64,000 nucleotides of DNA, from positions 25,627,268 to 25,691,267 of the forward strand of contig NC_080074.1 in the NCBI RefSeq assembly GCF_949987535.1, read 5' to 3'. This document shows, in pieces, positions 11,195 through 21,340 of this stretch; within the stretch, counting starts at the first letter, position 1, and each line of letters starts with the position of its first letter. Made by a program: the position numbers and the translations under genes. The notes beneath the pieces are model-generated. The model saw only the letters and a program-made list of their open reading frames with translations. It did not search any database and was not told where the DNA came from. This DNA is from Balaenoptera acutorostrata (Eukaryota > Chordata > Mammalia > Artiodactyla > Balaenopteridae).

Positions 11195-11430
11195 ACACAG
11201 CCCTTACTATGCTCAGAAACTGTTCTAAACAATTTACATTGTTAACTCGTTTAATTCTCACAGCAGTTCAAGCAGACATCTCATGGTATTATCATCTTTG
11301 TTTCAAACACAGGGAAACTTAGGTACAGAGAGTAATTTTCAAAAGGTCATGTAGCTAATAATACCTGAACTACTTTGTGAAACATACAGTTTGGCTTCAG
11401 AATCCAGGTTTTGACTCTTATCCTCTATGT
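11195..11430 (-). mobile_element. MIR SINE
   Basis: Minus-strand MIR: CTGTTCTAAACAATTTACATTG, TTTAATTCTCACAGCAG, TACAGAGAGTAATTTTC, GGTCATGTAGCTAATAA, ending near AATCCAGGTTTTGACTC. Confidence 0.7.
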
Positions 11431-12889
11431 TAATTAGCTAACTCTGAATTAACCAACTTTAAAAAAGAAAACAAAAAGAATCCTGGCTGCTTCAGTCATT
11501 CTTGTAAAACAATAAAATTAAACTTATAAATGTAGTGTAACAGGTTCAAAATTCTTTTAAATGTTCCATAGTTGATTACAAACTTACATAATTGATTACT
11601 CTTACAAAAGCCTCTTAATATAGCAAATTGTCCTCCAATATACCAAATTCATTTAAATGTTACACATACTTAAAATATCAAACACACAGATTATTTCCAA
11701 ACTTAACATAAAAAACTTAATGCTATGGATGTGATTTACTTCATCATCTCTGTATTTAATTCCAAACCTCCCCTGGGTTGAAGACATTACGCCACCAAGG
11801 AAACAACTATGCTCTCCCAGGCTGTCGGGAGTGTGTCAAGAGGGAAAGAGCCTTGGGATCGATGCTGCCAAACGCCTCAATAAGGACTGAAAATTAACCA
11901 TTGGATTTGGTCAAGTGAAGATCACCATGACCTTGACAAGAATAGGTTTTGGTGGTTTGATGGGTGAGAGTGTAAATAAAAGGGTTCAGGACAGAGGAGG
12001 AGGAGGAGAGGATGAGGGGGCAACTCTTTTGCTGTTATGGTAACTGGAAACTGGGGCAACAGCTGAAGGGAGATGTAAGGTCAAGGAAGATTTTTTTAAA
12101 AATACCGAATGTGTCATAAGTAAGTTTGATAGAAATGATCCAGTTGAGGGAGTGAGGGGAGCATGAATCCAGGAGAAAGAAGCAACGATGTCTGTGTGCT
12201 GGCAGAGGTGGTGGAATCTAAAGTTGGACCCTAGTAACTGGAAGGAAAGAAGGGCAAAAGGATACAGATGCTGGTATATGTGATGGAATCGGTGGAGGTG
12301 TCTTCTGATAGCTTGTTTCCTCGGGGAAATAGGAAGTAAGGTCAACAGTCTCAAGTGATGGGGAAGGGGATGTTGGAGATTTGAGAAGAAGGAAGATGTG
12401 AAATGATCCTCCAGGGAAGCAGAAGAGTCAAAGGACTGGGGAAATGCACTGGGATTGCCCGTTATCATGAAGGGCTGCTGGCCTGTGGAGAGGATGAATG
12501 CCTCGGGACTGGATGAGAGCACCAGGCAATGAGTGTGGACAGGGGAGAGGACGGGGTGGGCAGAGCTTACTGTGGAGAGAGCCAAGACCATCGGATCTGT
12601 GAGCGACATTATTGATCCAGGGAACCACCAGGGTCAGAGTCCCCACTCTTCCAAACTGAGTTAATAATTAACCACTTTCTTACTAAGAGGATCAGAGTCA
12701 GTGTCTAACCACTTGGATAGAGAAATGCTTTAGGTGCTGCATTTCCCCACCAAAAGGGATGCCTGGTGCCTGCTCCCTTCCAAGACTATTATCTATATTT
12801 CCTGAAAGTCAAAGCCACAAGGGGCTTCAAATGCTGTTACCGGCAACACTGCAAAGTCCAACACAGCTGTAGCTACTCTTGCTGGGAGC
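11431..12889. other. No gene supported; contains the longest stop-free minus frame in a non-SINE region
   Basis: A 207-codon minus-strand frame spans 11986-12609. Its translation is Ser/His/Pro/Leu-rich, as expected from a GA-rich plus strand read backwards, and it has no recognisable domain. The DNA (AGGAGGAGGAGGAGAGG, TGGAGAGGATGAATG) looks like old noncoding sequence. I see no other feature. Confidence 0.5.
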
Positions 12890-12990
12890 CTTTCAGAACC
12901 AATAAATAAATTTTAATATCTCCATAGAGCTAATTAAAAATAGGCAAATTGCATTTGCTGATAAAAAGCGTTATTTTTAAAATTCTGGTT
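12890..12990. promoter_or_regulatory. AT-rich candidate conserved noncoding element
   Basis: A compact AT-rich stretch with GCTAATTAAAAATAGG (homeodomain/MEF2-like), AATTGCATTTGC (octamer-like) and TGATAAAAAG (GATA-like) words. It lacks repeat signatures. The functional reading is inference only. Confidence 0.25.
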
Positions 12991-13142
12991 TTCATTCTGA
13001 TGCCAAATCCTTCTCAGCACAGTTGCTTCTGGTGGATCTTTTCCCCAGATCAGTCATCCTCCCCATCAGGATCCTGTCCACACAGATTCTCACTCCATTC
13101 ACTTCACTTTCCTTTCTCAGTCAGAGGCTCCCATCTAAACCA

Positions 13143-13390
13143 GGATTTCTCAGCCTCAGCACTACTGACATTTGGGGCTGGATAATTCTTTGTTATCCAA
13201 AGAATTGTGGGCGCTGTCCTGTGCGTTGTAGAATGTTTAGCAACATCTCTGGTCCCCTCCCGCTGAAGGCCAGTAGCGCATCACCACCACCCCTCCACAC
13301 ACACACACCCAGGCTGTGACAACCAAAAATGTCTCCAGACATTGCCAAATGTCCCCTGAGGGCCAAAACGGTCCCTGGTTGAACACGATT
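13143..13390 (+). mobile_element. hAT-like DNA transposon relic
   Basis: GATTTCTCAGCCTCAGCAC, GACATTTGGGGCTGGATAATTC, TGTAGAATGTTTAGCAACATC and CAAAAATGTCTCCAGACATTGCC match a known short nonautonomous element class. Its ends, GGATTTCTCA and TGGTTGAACA, are imperfect inverted repeats. Family name not certain. Confidence 0.65.
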
Positions 13391-13732
13391 TGTCTATTAG
13401 GACTGGGGAGAGTGGGACCCACTGGTAACTCAAATTAGAGTTTCATATGATAACACTAACGGCATAAATTAAGTCTCTGGGAGAACAGGACAGGATCTGA
13501 CAACCTCAGAGGTGAGAAATTAGATGCTCTCCCTTCTGTACAGAATGTACAATTAGCTGGTTAATCCTGCTTAAAAAAGAAAAAAAAGAACTTGTCACAT
13601 TTCCAAACTTCTCACCAACTGATGTGAAGATTCCCAGGAGATGGTAATTAGTTACCAACTACATGAAGGATACAATGCATAGAATTTTTGAATTGAGAAA
13701 ATGCAGGGAGAGAAAGTAAGAGAGAAGGGAGA

Positions 13733-13858
13733 TGGGGAGGGAGGGAGGGAAGGAAGGAAGGAGGGAGGGAAGGAAGGAAGGAGGGAGGGAAGGAAGGAAG
13801 GAGGGAGGGAAGGAAGGAGGGAGGGAGGGAGGAAGGAAGGAAGGAAGGAAGGAAGGAA
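13733..13858. repeat. Homopurine GGAA/GGGA tract with a 20-bp period
   Basis: From 13741 to 13800 a 20-bp unit (GAGGGAGGGAAGGAAGGAAG) repeats three times without change. A partial fourth copy follows from 13801, then pure GGGA and GGAA arrays. One strand is entirely purine over more than 110 bp. Several long Gly/Lys/Glu or Pro/Ser/Leu frames run through it on both strands and are artefacts. Confidence 0.95.
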
Positions 13859-13984
13859 AAAACGCATAGCCCAAAAGCAAAGTAGTTCAAGTTTGTACCA
13901 AATTGAACTTTGTACTTTTGTATTCCTACATTTAACTGTGGGAGTTCAGTTAAATACCAAATCTTAGTCTACAACAGCAAAATG

Positions 13985-14245
13985 ATGTCAAATCAGCCAA
14001 CTCCCCATTGCCAACAAGATAAAATTCAAATACCCTAGGCTGGCAAGCAAGGGCCCTAAATAATCTGAAAGTCTGTAACCTGCTCCTGCTACTGTGAATG
14101 CTTTACTCTATTCCTTCTTGTCTACTCACATTTCTACAAAGACACCTTGCTAATTCCTACTGCTGGGCCTTTGCACACGCACTTGCCCCATCCTCTCCAA
14201 TATTTCACCTGCGAGGCCCCAACAATCCCTATCTCATTCATTTGC
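13985..14245 (+). mobile_element. LINE L2 fragment
   Basis: AACAAGATAAAATTCAAATACC, TGGCAAGCAAGGGCCC, ACCTTGCTAATTCC and GGGCCTTTGCACACGCACTTGCCC are L2 3'-region words in order. Confidence 0.6.
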
Positions 14246-15514
14246 CCGCTCACTTTCACACACCTCAGAGCTGGGCTGGGGGCAAGAATGACAGCTATTT
14301 AATAGTTCTACTGCAGTCACCACGGACAAGACACTATTCTAAGCCATCTTTGCTCTGGATGCTGAAGAGGATTTCCTACTTTCCAAGGCCACCCAGTGTA
14401 CTACCCACTGCTACCCCCATGAAACAGACGCAGACCTACTGGGGCCAGCGCGCATCTGCCATTGTGATAGTGGCCTTTGGTTCCCTTTGAGAGCAAAAGT
14501 GCAAAGACCAGACCGCCCAGCCAGGACGGAGATGGGTCTAAAGACTGGCCCGATTCAGCTGAGGAGGGACAGTGGGGGCAGGGGTGGGGCGAGGGGAGCC
14601 GGACTCAAGTCACAGGGTGTGGGGGAAGTGCTTGTCAGCCCACAGTGACCTTCAGGGCTGGAGAGAGGAGGGAAGAGGAAGCACATTTTTGCTGCTCCTT
14701 GCTCAAGGCTTCCTGAAGGCGGGGCTCCCTGTTCTTTGCGGCACGTCGAGCTTTCCTCTGGGCACACGGTTCGCACATACCCACACGTGGGCGAGATTCA
14801 AAGCTTGCAGTACCCAAGAGGCCGCTAGTAACTCTGTCCCCAGATTCTTCTGGACGCCGAAAATGAGGCCTTGATTCCTATGTTGAGACTCTGGCTTCAT
14901 AATAACTTCATTTCCCAGACTAGGAACCAAGCTGTTGGAAGAGCTGGCCCCAAACCCCAGCCTGCGTGAATGCCTCTAGAGTTTCTGGCTTCAATATCAG
15001 GATTCACTTGAAATATAAAACGGCTTTGTTGAATACAGAATTGTCTCTCCTCAGCTTCCTTTCCTCTCTCCTCATTTCCTGTTTCCTCTTCTCCTTGTCT
15101 CCCTCGCATCTGCTCACTTATCAGAAAACTACAGCACTACTTTCAGGAGTGTCCTCAGGCCCAGCCAGTGGAATGAGCCCCAGGCCTGAGCGTTTTGGGG
15201 TGTCCACAGCCAGGTCGCACCTCTCTCCCCAAACCGAGCATGATAACCTTGACCTATTAGGGCAATTCTAATCCTCTTATAAAGGAGCCTTGTTTGTTTG
15301 GGTTGTTTGTGACTTTGCCAATCTGGTCCAATTCTCCCGCTACGAAGAAACGAGAGTAAGAAATATTAACCCTAAGATTGTGGAGGTGTAAGTCACTGGA
15401 AACTAGCATCTCTGGTGAAATCAGTATTCTTTTATGGACCCAGTTTCTGACTCTGCTCACTTTCCCTGCCCGCCCTCCCAACCCCTCTCTTCCCCAGATC
15501 CAATTAGAGTGGTA
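14246..15514. other. No recognised gene or repeat; GC-moderate unique DNA
   Basis: Several overlapping chance frames of 60-130 codons on both strands (14098-14930), none with a recognisable domain. A pyrimidine-rich stretch lies at 15040-15110. No exon could be supported. Confidence 0.45.
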
Positions 15515-15700
15515 TTGAGAAGCAGGATAGAGTGGCTGGGAATGGAGATTTTGGATTCAGACAGTCCTGCTCTTAACTCTCAATGTCATCACTTGGGCTA
15601 CTCAGTTTCCCCATCTGTAAAATGGGGACAATGATAGCTATGCTGGAGGTTTGCTAGGAGGATGAAATGAGACAATGTATATGTAGAGAGAAGAGCATTT
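15515..15700 (+). mobile_element. MIR SINE
   Basis: GAGTGGCTGGGAATGGAGATTTTGGATTC, CTCAGTTTCCCCATCTGTAAAATGGGGA and GGATGAAATGAGACAATG follow the MIR consensus. Confidence 0.8.
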
Positions 15701-16499
15701 TATTCATCAGAATTCCTCTTAGGAAGGTAGAGCTGTGCTTGTTGAGAAAATACTTCGCTAGAAGTAAAAACTGAGATCCTTAGGGCTGGAGGTGGGCGGG
15801 ACGCTCCCAGCAAGACAAAGGGAGGATTTTGTTTGCAGCTCCAGAGAGGAAGTGGGGGGTGGGGTGGGGGAGGAGGGGCGGAAACCCTGCGCTCCAGAAG
15901 TGACCCCTCCCCATGACACCCGCCTCCATCCACCAAAATCTTAAGTCAGGTTTACCAATCCATGGAATACTTGAAGTAATGAGGAAAACAGAGAAGGGGC
16001 TGAGTCTTGTCTCCAGGGAGCTGTGGGGCAAAACTATGATAGCATTTCAGGATGAGAGAGGTGAAGGCAGAGAACACCTGAGGACAGAAGACTCAGGGAC
16101 CCTCTTGGGAAGGGACCATCAAGGGCCATGAATCTCAGAACCAGACTTCTCAGGGGTAGGGGGTGCCCACTGACAATCTGGTTGAGCAGGCAAGAAATTG
16201 TAGCTTAGTGTTATTATTCCCTGGGTCTTCCCTTGCTGACCTGCAGTCTCAGTTTAGACATCACTTCCTTCAGGTAGCCCGCTCTGATTTCCCAAATGTG
16301 GGTTACAGTCTTTAACTCTGAGCCCCTTCTGTGTGTTCTCATCATCGGAGTTTTCACCCTGAGTTACAATTGCTTATTTGGATGTCTGGTCTCCTACAAC
16401 ACTATACACTCCATCTGGTTAAAGCTAAATCTTTTACACCACTGTGTTCCCAGACTTGGCATAGCACCTTACACATTGTACGTTCTCAATGTGTCTGCA
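15701..16499. other. No gene recognised; possible L2-like end
   Basis: The words GACATCACTTCCTTCAGG, TAGCCCGCTCTGATT and CCAGACTTGGCATAGCACC between 16250 and 16490 hint at a decayed L2. The rest is unassigned, with a G-rich stretch at 15846-15883. Confidence 0.4.
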
Positions 16500-16735
16500 G
16501 TACATGACGGTATAGTAGAAAAAGCAGAATCTTTGGTATCCTTCAAAAACTAGGTTCAGATCCTGACTCTAATACTTAAAAGCTGTGCAACTCTGGGCAT
16601 GTTACCTAACCTCTCTGAGCCTCACTCACCTCCTCTGTAAATAGGATGGAAGGTCAGGGTCAGCGTGAGGATGGAATGGGAAGAAATGTAGAAAGTGGTG
16701 CCTGGCCACACTGGGTGCTTAGCAGATGCTGGTTC
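16500..16735 (+). mobile_element. MIR SINE
   Basis: GTTCAGATCCTGACTC, GCTGTGCAACTCTGGGCATG, TTACCTAACCTCTCTGAGCCTC, and a tail GTGCCTGGCCACACTGGGTGC/TTAGCAGATGCTGG. Confidence 0.8.
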
Positions 16736-16847
16736 CTTGATTCAGTCTCTGACATTTGGCCCGTCTCTTCCATCCAAACATACCCACCAAGTCAAAGCAC
16801 TCAACACCTTACAAACTCCTACTTTGTCCCCCTACTTCATACTGTTT

Positions 16848-17400
16848 CTCTAGGATTTATTAAGCTCTTTCTCTGTACCAGACAATGTTCCAAACTAGGA
16901 GTTAGCAAACTATAGCCTGCAGACCACATCTAGCCCAGCACCTGTGTTTGTACTATCCCTAAGCTAAGAAAAGTTTTTACATTTTTAAATGGGGGGAAAT
17001 TTTTAAAAAGGGATATTTCATGACACATGAAAATTATTTGAAATTCAAATTTCAGTGTCCATAAATAAGGTTTGATTGGCACCCAGCCACACTCTTTTTC
17101 CTATTGTCTGTGGCTGCTTTTGCACAAGAGCGGCAGAGCTGAGTAGTTATGACAGAGACCGTACAGCCCACAAAGCCGAAAACATTTACCATCTGGCCCT
17201 TTGTAGAAAGTTTGCAAACCTGTGTCCTAAGCAGTTTCCACACCGGATGATTATTAAGCCCTTGTAAGTGTGACATGAAGTCGGTACTATTACTGCTCTC
17301 GTTGTGCAGTTGAGGAAGATGAGATGGGGAGAGGTCAAGTGACGCGTCCAAGGTTACACAGCGTGTAATTAGAGTTGGGATCAAACTCCTACTGCCTCTG
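16848..17400 (-). mobile_element. MIR SINE split by a hAT element
   Basis: Minus-strand MIR in two parts: 16848-16893 (TTTATTAAGCTCTTTCTCTG, CAGACAATGTTCC) and 17222-17400 (TAAGCAGTTTCCAC, TTGAGGAAGATGAGATGGGGAGAGG, CAAGGTTACACAGCGTG). The intervening 328 bp is the DNA transposon listed next. Confidence 0.75.
16894..17221 (+). mobile_element. hAT-type nonautonomous DNA transposon
   Basis: Starts GTTAGCAAACTATAGCC and ends AGTTTGCAAACC, a degenerate inverted-repeat pair. Internal words are AAATTTCAGTGTCCATAAATAA and GAGCGGCAGAGCTGAGTAG. It sits inside the MIR, and flanks TCCAAACT and TCCTAAGC resemble a decayed 8-bp target duplication, as expected of hAT elements. No transposase is encoded. 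Confidence 0.75.
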
Positions 17401-17549
17401 CAGTGGTCAGGTGACTGGGGACAACTGTAGACAGCCTGTATACCACTCTGAGGACTCTGGCCTTGAAGGTTCTTGATCAGGGGAGTGACAGGATACAGTG
17501 AAACCTTAGGCGATCACTCTGGCCAATGAACTGAAGGAGAGGGAGGGAT

Positions 17550-17780
17550 GGGAGAAGTAGCACAGGGTAGGGATTAAGAATTTGAACTCTGGAGCTGAGC
17601 CTCCTGGGTTTGACTGCAGCCAGCCACTTATCTGCATGACCTTGAGCAAGTTACTGAACCTCCTTCTGCCTAATTTCCTCAGCTCTACAATAGGGGGAAT
17701 AATAGAATCTAGACTCTCCCCTAAGGAGTTGTTGTGAAGATTGGAAACTGTCTTGTTAATCTGCCTTTGAGGCACAGAAC
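17550..17780 (+). mobile_element. MIR SINE
   Basis: GGATTAAGAATTTGAACTCTGGAGC, GACCTTGAGCAAGTTACTGAACC, AATAGGGGGAATAATAG and GTTGTTGTGAAGATTGG are in MIR order. Confidence 0.85.
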
Positions 17781-18435
17781 CGCCCCTCCAAGTCGGCTGT
17801 TGTTACGCCTATAATTCATCCCAGCAAGAAGCTGCTGTTCCTGCTCTGCTCCAGGCACCATTCCAGACAATCAGGATACAAAGAGGAAGAAAGACAAAAT
17901 AATCAGACCAGTTTCCTGCCCATGAGGAGCACCCAGTCCACTGAGGGGGACGGGAGAGTAAATCAATACCTGGGAGCAGGGTCACGGTGGGCTGTTAACG
18001 GGAGCAGAGACCAGAAGCACCTCATTCTGGCTCTCCCCTCCAGGGCTCAGGTTCTCACTCCTTCCGGAACACACCAGGCATCCTGCTGGGTTTGCCCGGC
18101 CTCTTCTCCCCAGGCTCTCGAGCTCAGCCTGAACGGGGAATACTATGAGCCCAGGCAGCCATCCAGCGCCCTGGCACGGGGCTGCGCCTGGAAGACGGTA
18201 AAGCACAAATCAGCTCAGGGTACAAGGCCACTGGGAGAACCTGGGCAGAAAAATAACTTGGCCACTTCCACCTGCCAAATCACAAAGCAACAAATTCACA
18301 GGAAGAGCGATTGATGCTGAAAAGCCTACCAGGTTCCAACCTGGAAACTTTGTCTCACTGACGTGCCCTGAAGGTACAGTAAGAATCCAGGGTAATTAGG
18401 AATGTTATCATATTATGTGCCAGCATCTCTTGCTT
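17781..18435. other. No gene supported; unique-looking DNA
   Basis: A CTCCCCAG acceptor-like word near 18112 and a GACGGTAAAG donor-like word near 18196 bracket about 80 bp with an open frame. The translation is not recognised and no neighbouring exon is seen, so I do not call an exon. Confidence 0.4.
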
Positions 18436-18452
18436 GCCCTGGTATTTTTTTT

Positions 18453-18823
18453 TTTTTTTTTTTTTGCATTAGAATTTGTTGTATTGGTTTTTTTTTTTTT
18501 TTTTTTTTTAATATTCATTTATTTATTTATTTATCTTTGGCTGTGTTGGGTCTTCGGTTCGTGCGAGGGCTTTCTCCAGTTGCGGCAAGCGGGGGCCACT
18601 CTTCATCGCGGTGCGGGGACCGCTCTTCATCGCGGTGCGCGGGCCTTTCTCTATCGCGGCCCCTCCCGTTGCGGGGCACAGGCTCCAGACGCGCAGGCTC
18701 AGCAATTGTGGCTCACGGGCCCAGCTGCTCCGCGGCATGTGGGATCTTCCCAGACCAGGGCTCGAACCCGTGTCCCCTGCATTAGCAGGCAGATTCTCAA
18801 CCACTGCGCCACCAGGGAAGCCC
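18453..18823 (-). mobile_element. CHR SINE with duplicated CGCACCGCGATGAAGAG unit and double A-tail
   Basis: Read on the minus strand: SINE head at 18823, body to about 18510, an A-run, a 22-bp non-SINE segment (18466-18487), a second A-run, then the target duplication. A perfect 17-bp duplication GCCCTGGTATTTTTTTT lies at 18436-18452 and 18824-18840 and encloses all of it. Two 24-bp units occupy 18591-18614 and 18615-18638. The 239-codon plus-strand frame across this and the next SINE is not a gene. Confidence 0.93.
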
Positions 18824-18859
18824 GCCCTGGTATTTTTTTTAACAATCATTTATTTGTTT

Positions 18860-19233
18860 GTTTTTTAAAAATAGATTTATTTATTTTTATTTATTTATTT
18901 TTGGCTGTGTTGGGTCTTCATTGCTGTGCGTGGGCTTTCTCTAGGTGCGGCGAGCGGGGGCTACTCTTCATTGTGGTGCTTCTCATTGTGGGGGCTTCTC
19001 ATTGCGGTGGCTTCTCTTGTTGCGGAGCACAGGCTCTAGGCACGCGGGCTTCAGTAGTTGTGGCACGCAGGCTCAGTAGTTGTGGCTCGCGGGCTCTAGG
19101 GCACAGGCTCAGTAGTTGTGGCGCACAAGCTTAGTTGCTCTGCAGCATGTGGGATCTTCCTGGACCAGGTCTTGAACCCGTGTCCCCTGCATTGGCAGGC
19201 GGATTCTTCACCACTGCGCCACCAGGGAAGCCC
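18860..19233 (-). mobile_element. CHR SINE (older long form)
   Basis: Complement of the long SINE with several CAGTAGTTGTGGC modules, ending CGCCACCAGGGAAGCCC. A perfect 13-bp target duplication CATTTATTTGTTT lies at 18847-18859 and 19234-19246. Its left duplication begins 6 bp after the right duplication of the previous SINE. Confidence 0.95.
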
Positions 19234-19659
19234 CATTTATTTGTTTTTGATTTGTCATTTGTAAGTGTGTATTTATGTGTATACATATGTAGCTATGCAT
19301 AGAAAAAAGATTGGAAAGACACAGTAGTGGCTTTCAGTTGGAATGGAGGTGGAACATTTGGAACGTGGAAGGGAAGAGGGGAGGCTGTTTATTTCAGTAT
19401 CACCTAATTTTTTCCACCAGATCCTCATGCTTGCCCCTCCCCCTTGGGTAGAATACTTCAAGCATATGCGTTTTTTTAAAAGCTCCCCAAATAATTCTGA
19501 TATATGCCCCTCCCTTCCACCCCACCCTCTGCCTGATTTATAATCATTAATATACACCAAATGTTAAAGTAGTTATATCTGAGTGTTAGGATCATACTTA
19601 AACTTTTTTTCACCTTTTTGCTTTGCTGGCGTTATTAAAATTCTACCTCGAACATGTAG

Positions 19660-19895
19660 ACTAGTGTAGTAAAGTGTGTTGGTTCTGAAACCAAACTACC
19701 TGAATTTAAACCTAATAGAGGCAGGTCACTGTGCCTCAGTGATGTCATCTGCAAAAGGAGAAAAATAATAGTAGCTACCTAACTGGATTGCTGTGAGAAG
19801 TAAATGATTTAATACATATAAAGTTCTTAAGAACTACATATAAAGACAGCACCTGGCACATGTGATGTTCAGTATGAGTTACCCATTATTATTAA
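19660..19895 (+). mobile_element. MIR SINE
   Basis: TGTGTTGGTTCTGAAACCAAAC, GCAGGTCACTGTGCCTCAGTG, GATTGCTGTGAGAAGTAAATG and CACCTGGCACATGTGATG, with a partial deletion in the middle. Confidence 0.75.
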
Positions 19896-20954
19896 GACAT
19901 AAGGAAAGAAGAGCAATACAGTTTTTAATTGTAGAAAATTTTAAAAATAAAACAGTGTAGTACTTGAGAGTAGGAAACACTGGCAGAAATAGATACTTAT
20001 GATACTTAGGATAAGTGTGTGTGCAGAGGTCTGTACTCTGGGAACTTGGCCAAGGAGCAGCTAACAGGTATCCATTTATCCAGTTTAATGTTATAAATAT
20101 TTTTAGGGTCTAAGATATGAGGTTTAGTACTTTGTTTTTATTTGACTGTGACTTTGATACAAAGTATACCTCTAACTAAATTTCATAAATTTCCCAGGTT
20201 CTAGGTCAATGGGGGCATCCACCAAATATGTTTATGTTGACCATCTGAGAATCAGGGCAGAAAAGCCAGCCCCTAGAGAAATCATGTAGGTGTGTAGTTT
20301 GCAAACCGTGCCCTAGGAAACTCTAGGGCAGTAATTAGAAAAAAATAAATAAATACACACAGACACACACACACACAATAAAGGGGCCCTGAGACTATAT
20401 ATATGGTATATATATATACTATACATATATATATGGGGGGGGGGGGGGAGAATCCACGATATTTGCAATGTTTTAAATATTACTGAAGCTGGATGGCAAG
20501 CCCAAGCCCTGTTCTTCCCATCTGTGAAATGGGAAAACAATAGATTCTACCTGATTCTGTTTTGAGCATCATTTTGGAAGGGGAATAAAGAGAGGTGTGA
20601 AAGGGCTCTGCAAACTTAAAATGAAACTTTAAAGTGAGGAATGGCAGTTATGATTAGGAGGAGGATTAACGCAGCATAAAAGAAAAGCCACACAGGCTGC
20701 TGGCCGCAAAGGCTATAGCGGCAACAGGAAGGAGGTGGCTGGGCTTCCCCTTCCGTCTTGTTGGTTCCAGCCCAGAAACTCCACCCTGGCTGGAGAGAGA
20801 AGATTGAACCTTGTCGAAAGGCACGTCAACCATTCTCTCTTTTGTCAGACATTCAACGGTACTCTCTGCTTCCTATATGCATTTCTGTTTCTTCTCTCCC
20901 AACTCATTTTGCTTTGGTGTCTCTGCATCATTACTTACTAGCAAGTTACAAGCA
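19896..20954. other. No gene recognised; contains TA/G low-complexity cluster
   Basis: Apart from the CA, TA and G runs at 20355-20449, no repeat or exon is recognised. Confidence 0.45.
20355..20449. repeat. CA / TA-palindrome / poly-G cluster
   Basis: Within 95 bp: a CA tract (20361-20376), three TATATA blocks arranged nearly self-complementary (20396-20434), then about 14 consecutive G (20435-20448). This combination can form cruciform or quadruplex structures and is prone to assembly error. Confidence 0.9.
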
Positions 20955-21340
20955 ACCTAATAGCTATTATTCATGGATGCCAGGCACTGTTCTAAGACTG
21001 CCTGTAATAACTAATTTCTCCTCCAAGTAACTCTAGGAGCTAGACATAGTTGTTTTTTTGTTTGTTTGTTTTTTGGGTTTTTTTAGGCCACGCCATGCAG
21101 CCATGCAGCATGCGGTATCTTAGTTCCCTGACCAAGGATCGAACCTGTGCCCCCTGCTCTGGGAGCACAGAGTCTTAACCACTGGACCGCCAGGGAAGTC
21201 CCAGAGAGTTTTTTATTATCTCCATTTTACAGAGGAGGAAGCTGAGGCATGGAGAGGTTAAGTGATTTGCAGTCCTTAGCGGTGGATCTAAGATGCAAAC
21301 TCCAGCAGTCTGGCTACAGGCTATTGATGCTTTTGGTCAC
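20955..21340 (-). mobile_element. MIR SINE split by a CHR SINE
   Basis: Minus-strand MIR halves: 20955-21048 (GGATGCCAGGCACTGTTC, CTCCAAGTAACTCTAGGAGC) and 21203-21340 (TTATTATCTCCATTTTACAG, GGAAGCTGAGGCATGGAGAGG). Confidence 0.8.
21049..21202 (-). mobile_element. CHR-type SINE (GGACTTCCCTGG subfamily)
   Basis: Complement of the short subfamily: GGCCACGCCATGCAG, TTAGTTCCCTGACCAAGGATCG, GACCGCCAGGGAAGTCCC. The T/GTTT run at 21050-21087 is its tail. It is inserted in the MIR. I see no clear target duplication. Confidence 0.88.

Noticed and set aside
11986..12609. 207-codon minus-strand open frame
   Set aside because: Longest frame outside SINEs, but its Ser/His/Pro/Leu bias is what a GA-rich plus strand gives when read backwards. 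No domain, splice context or polyadenylation signal supports a gene.
13648..13967. Overlapping frames encoding Pro/Ser/Leu or Gly/Arg/Lys repeats on both strands
   Set aside because: They are translations of the GGAA/GGGA simple repeat.
18112..18200. Possible coding exon with acceptor-like and donor-like words
   Set aside because: The open frame is under 40 codons, unrecognised, and has no partner exon. Such words are frequent by chance.
18415..19134. 239-codon plus-strand open frame, longest in the window
   Set aside because: It runs through T-runs and the antisense of two CHR SINEs. Similar frames recur in other SINE copies here (for example 25648-26064 and 29011-29340), so it is a repeat artefact.
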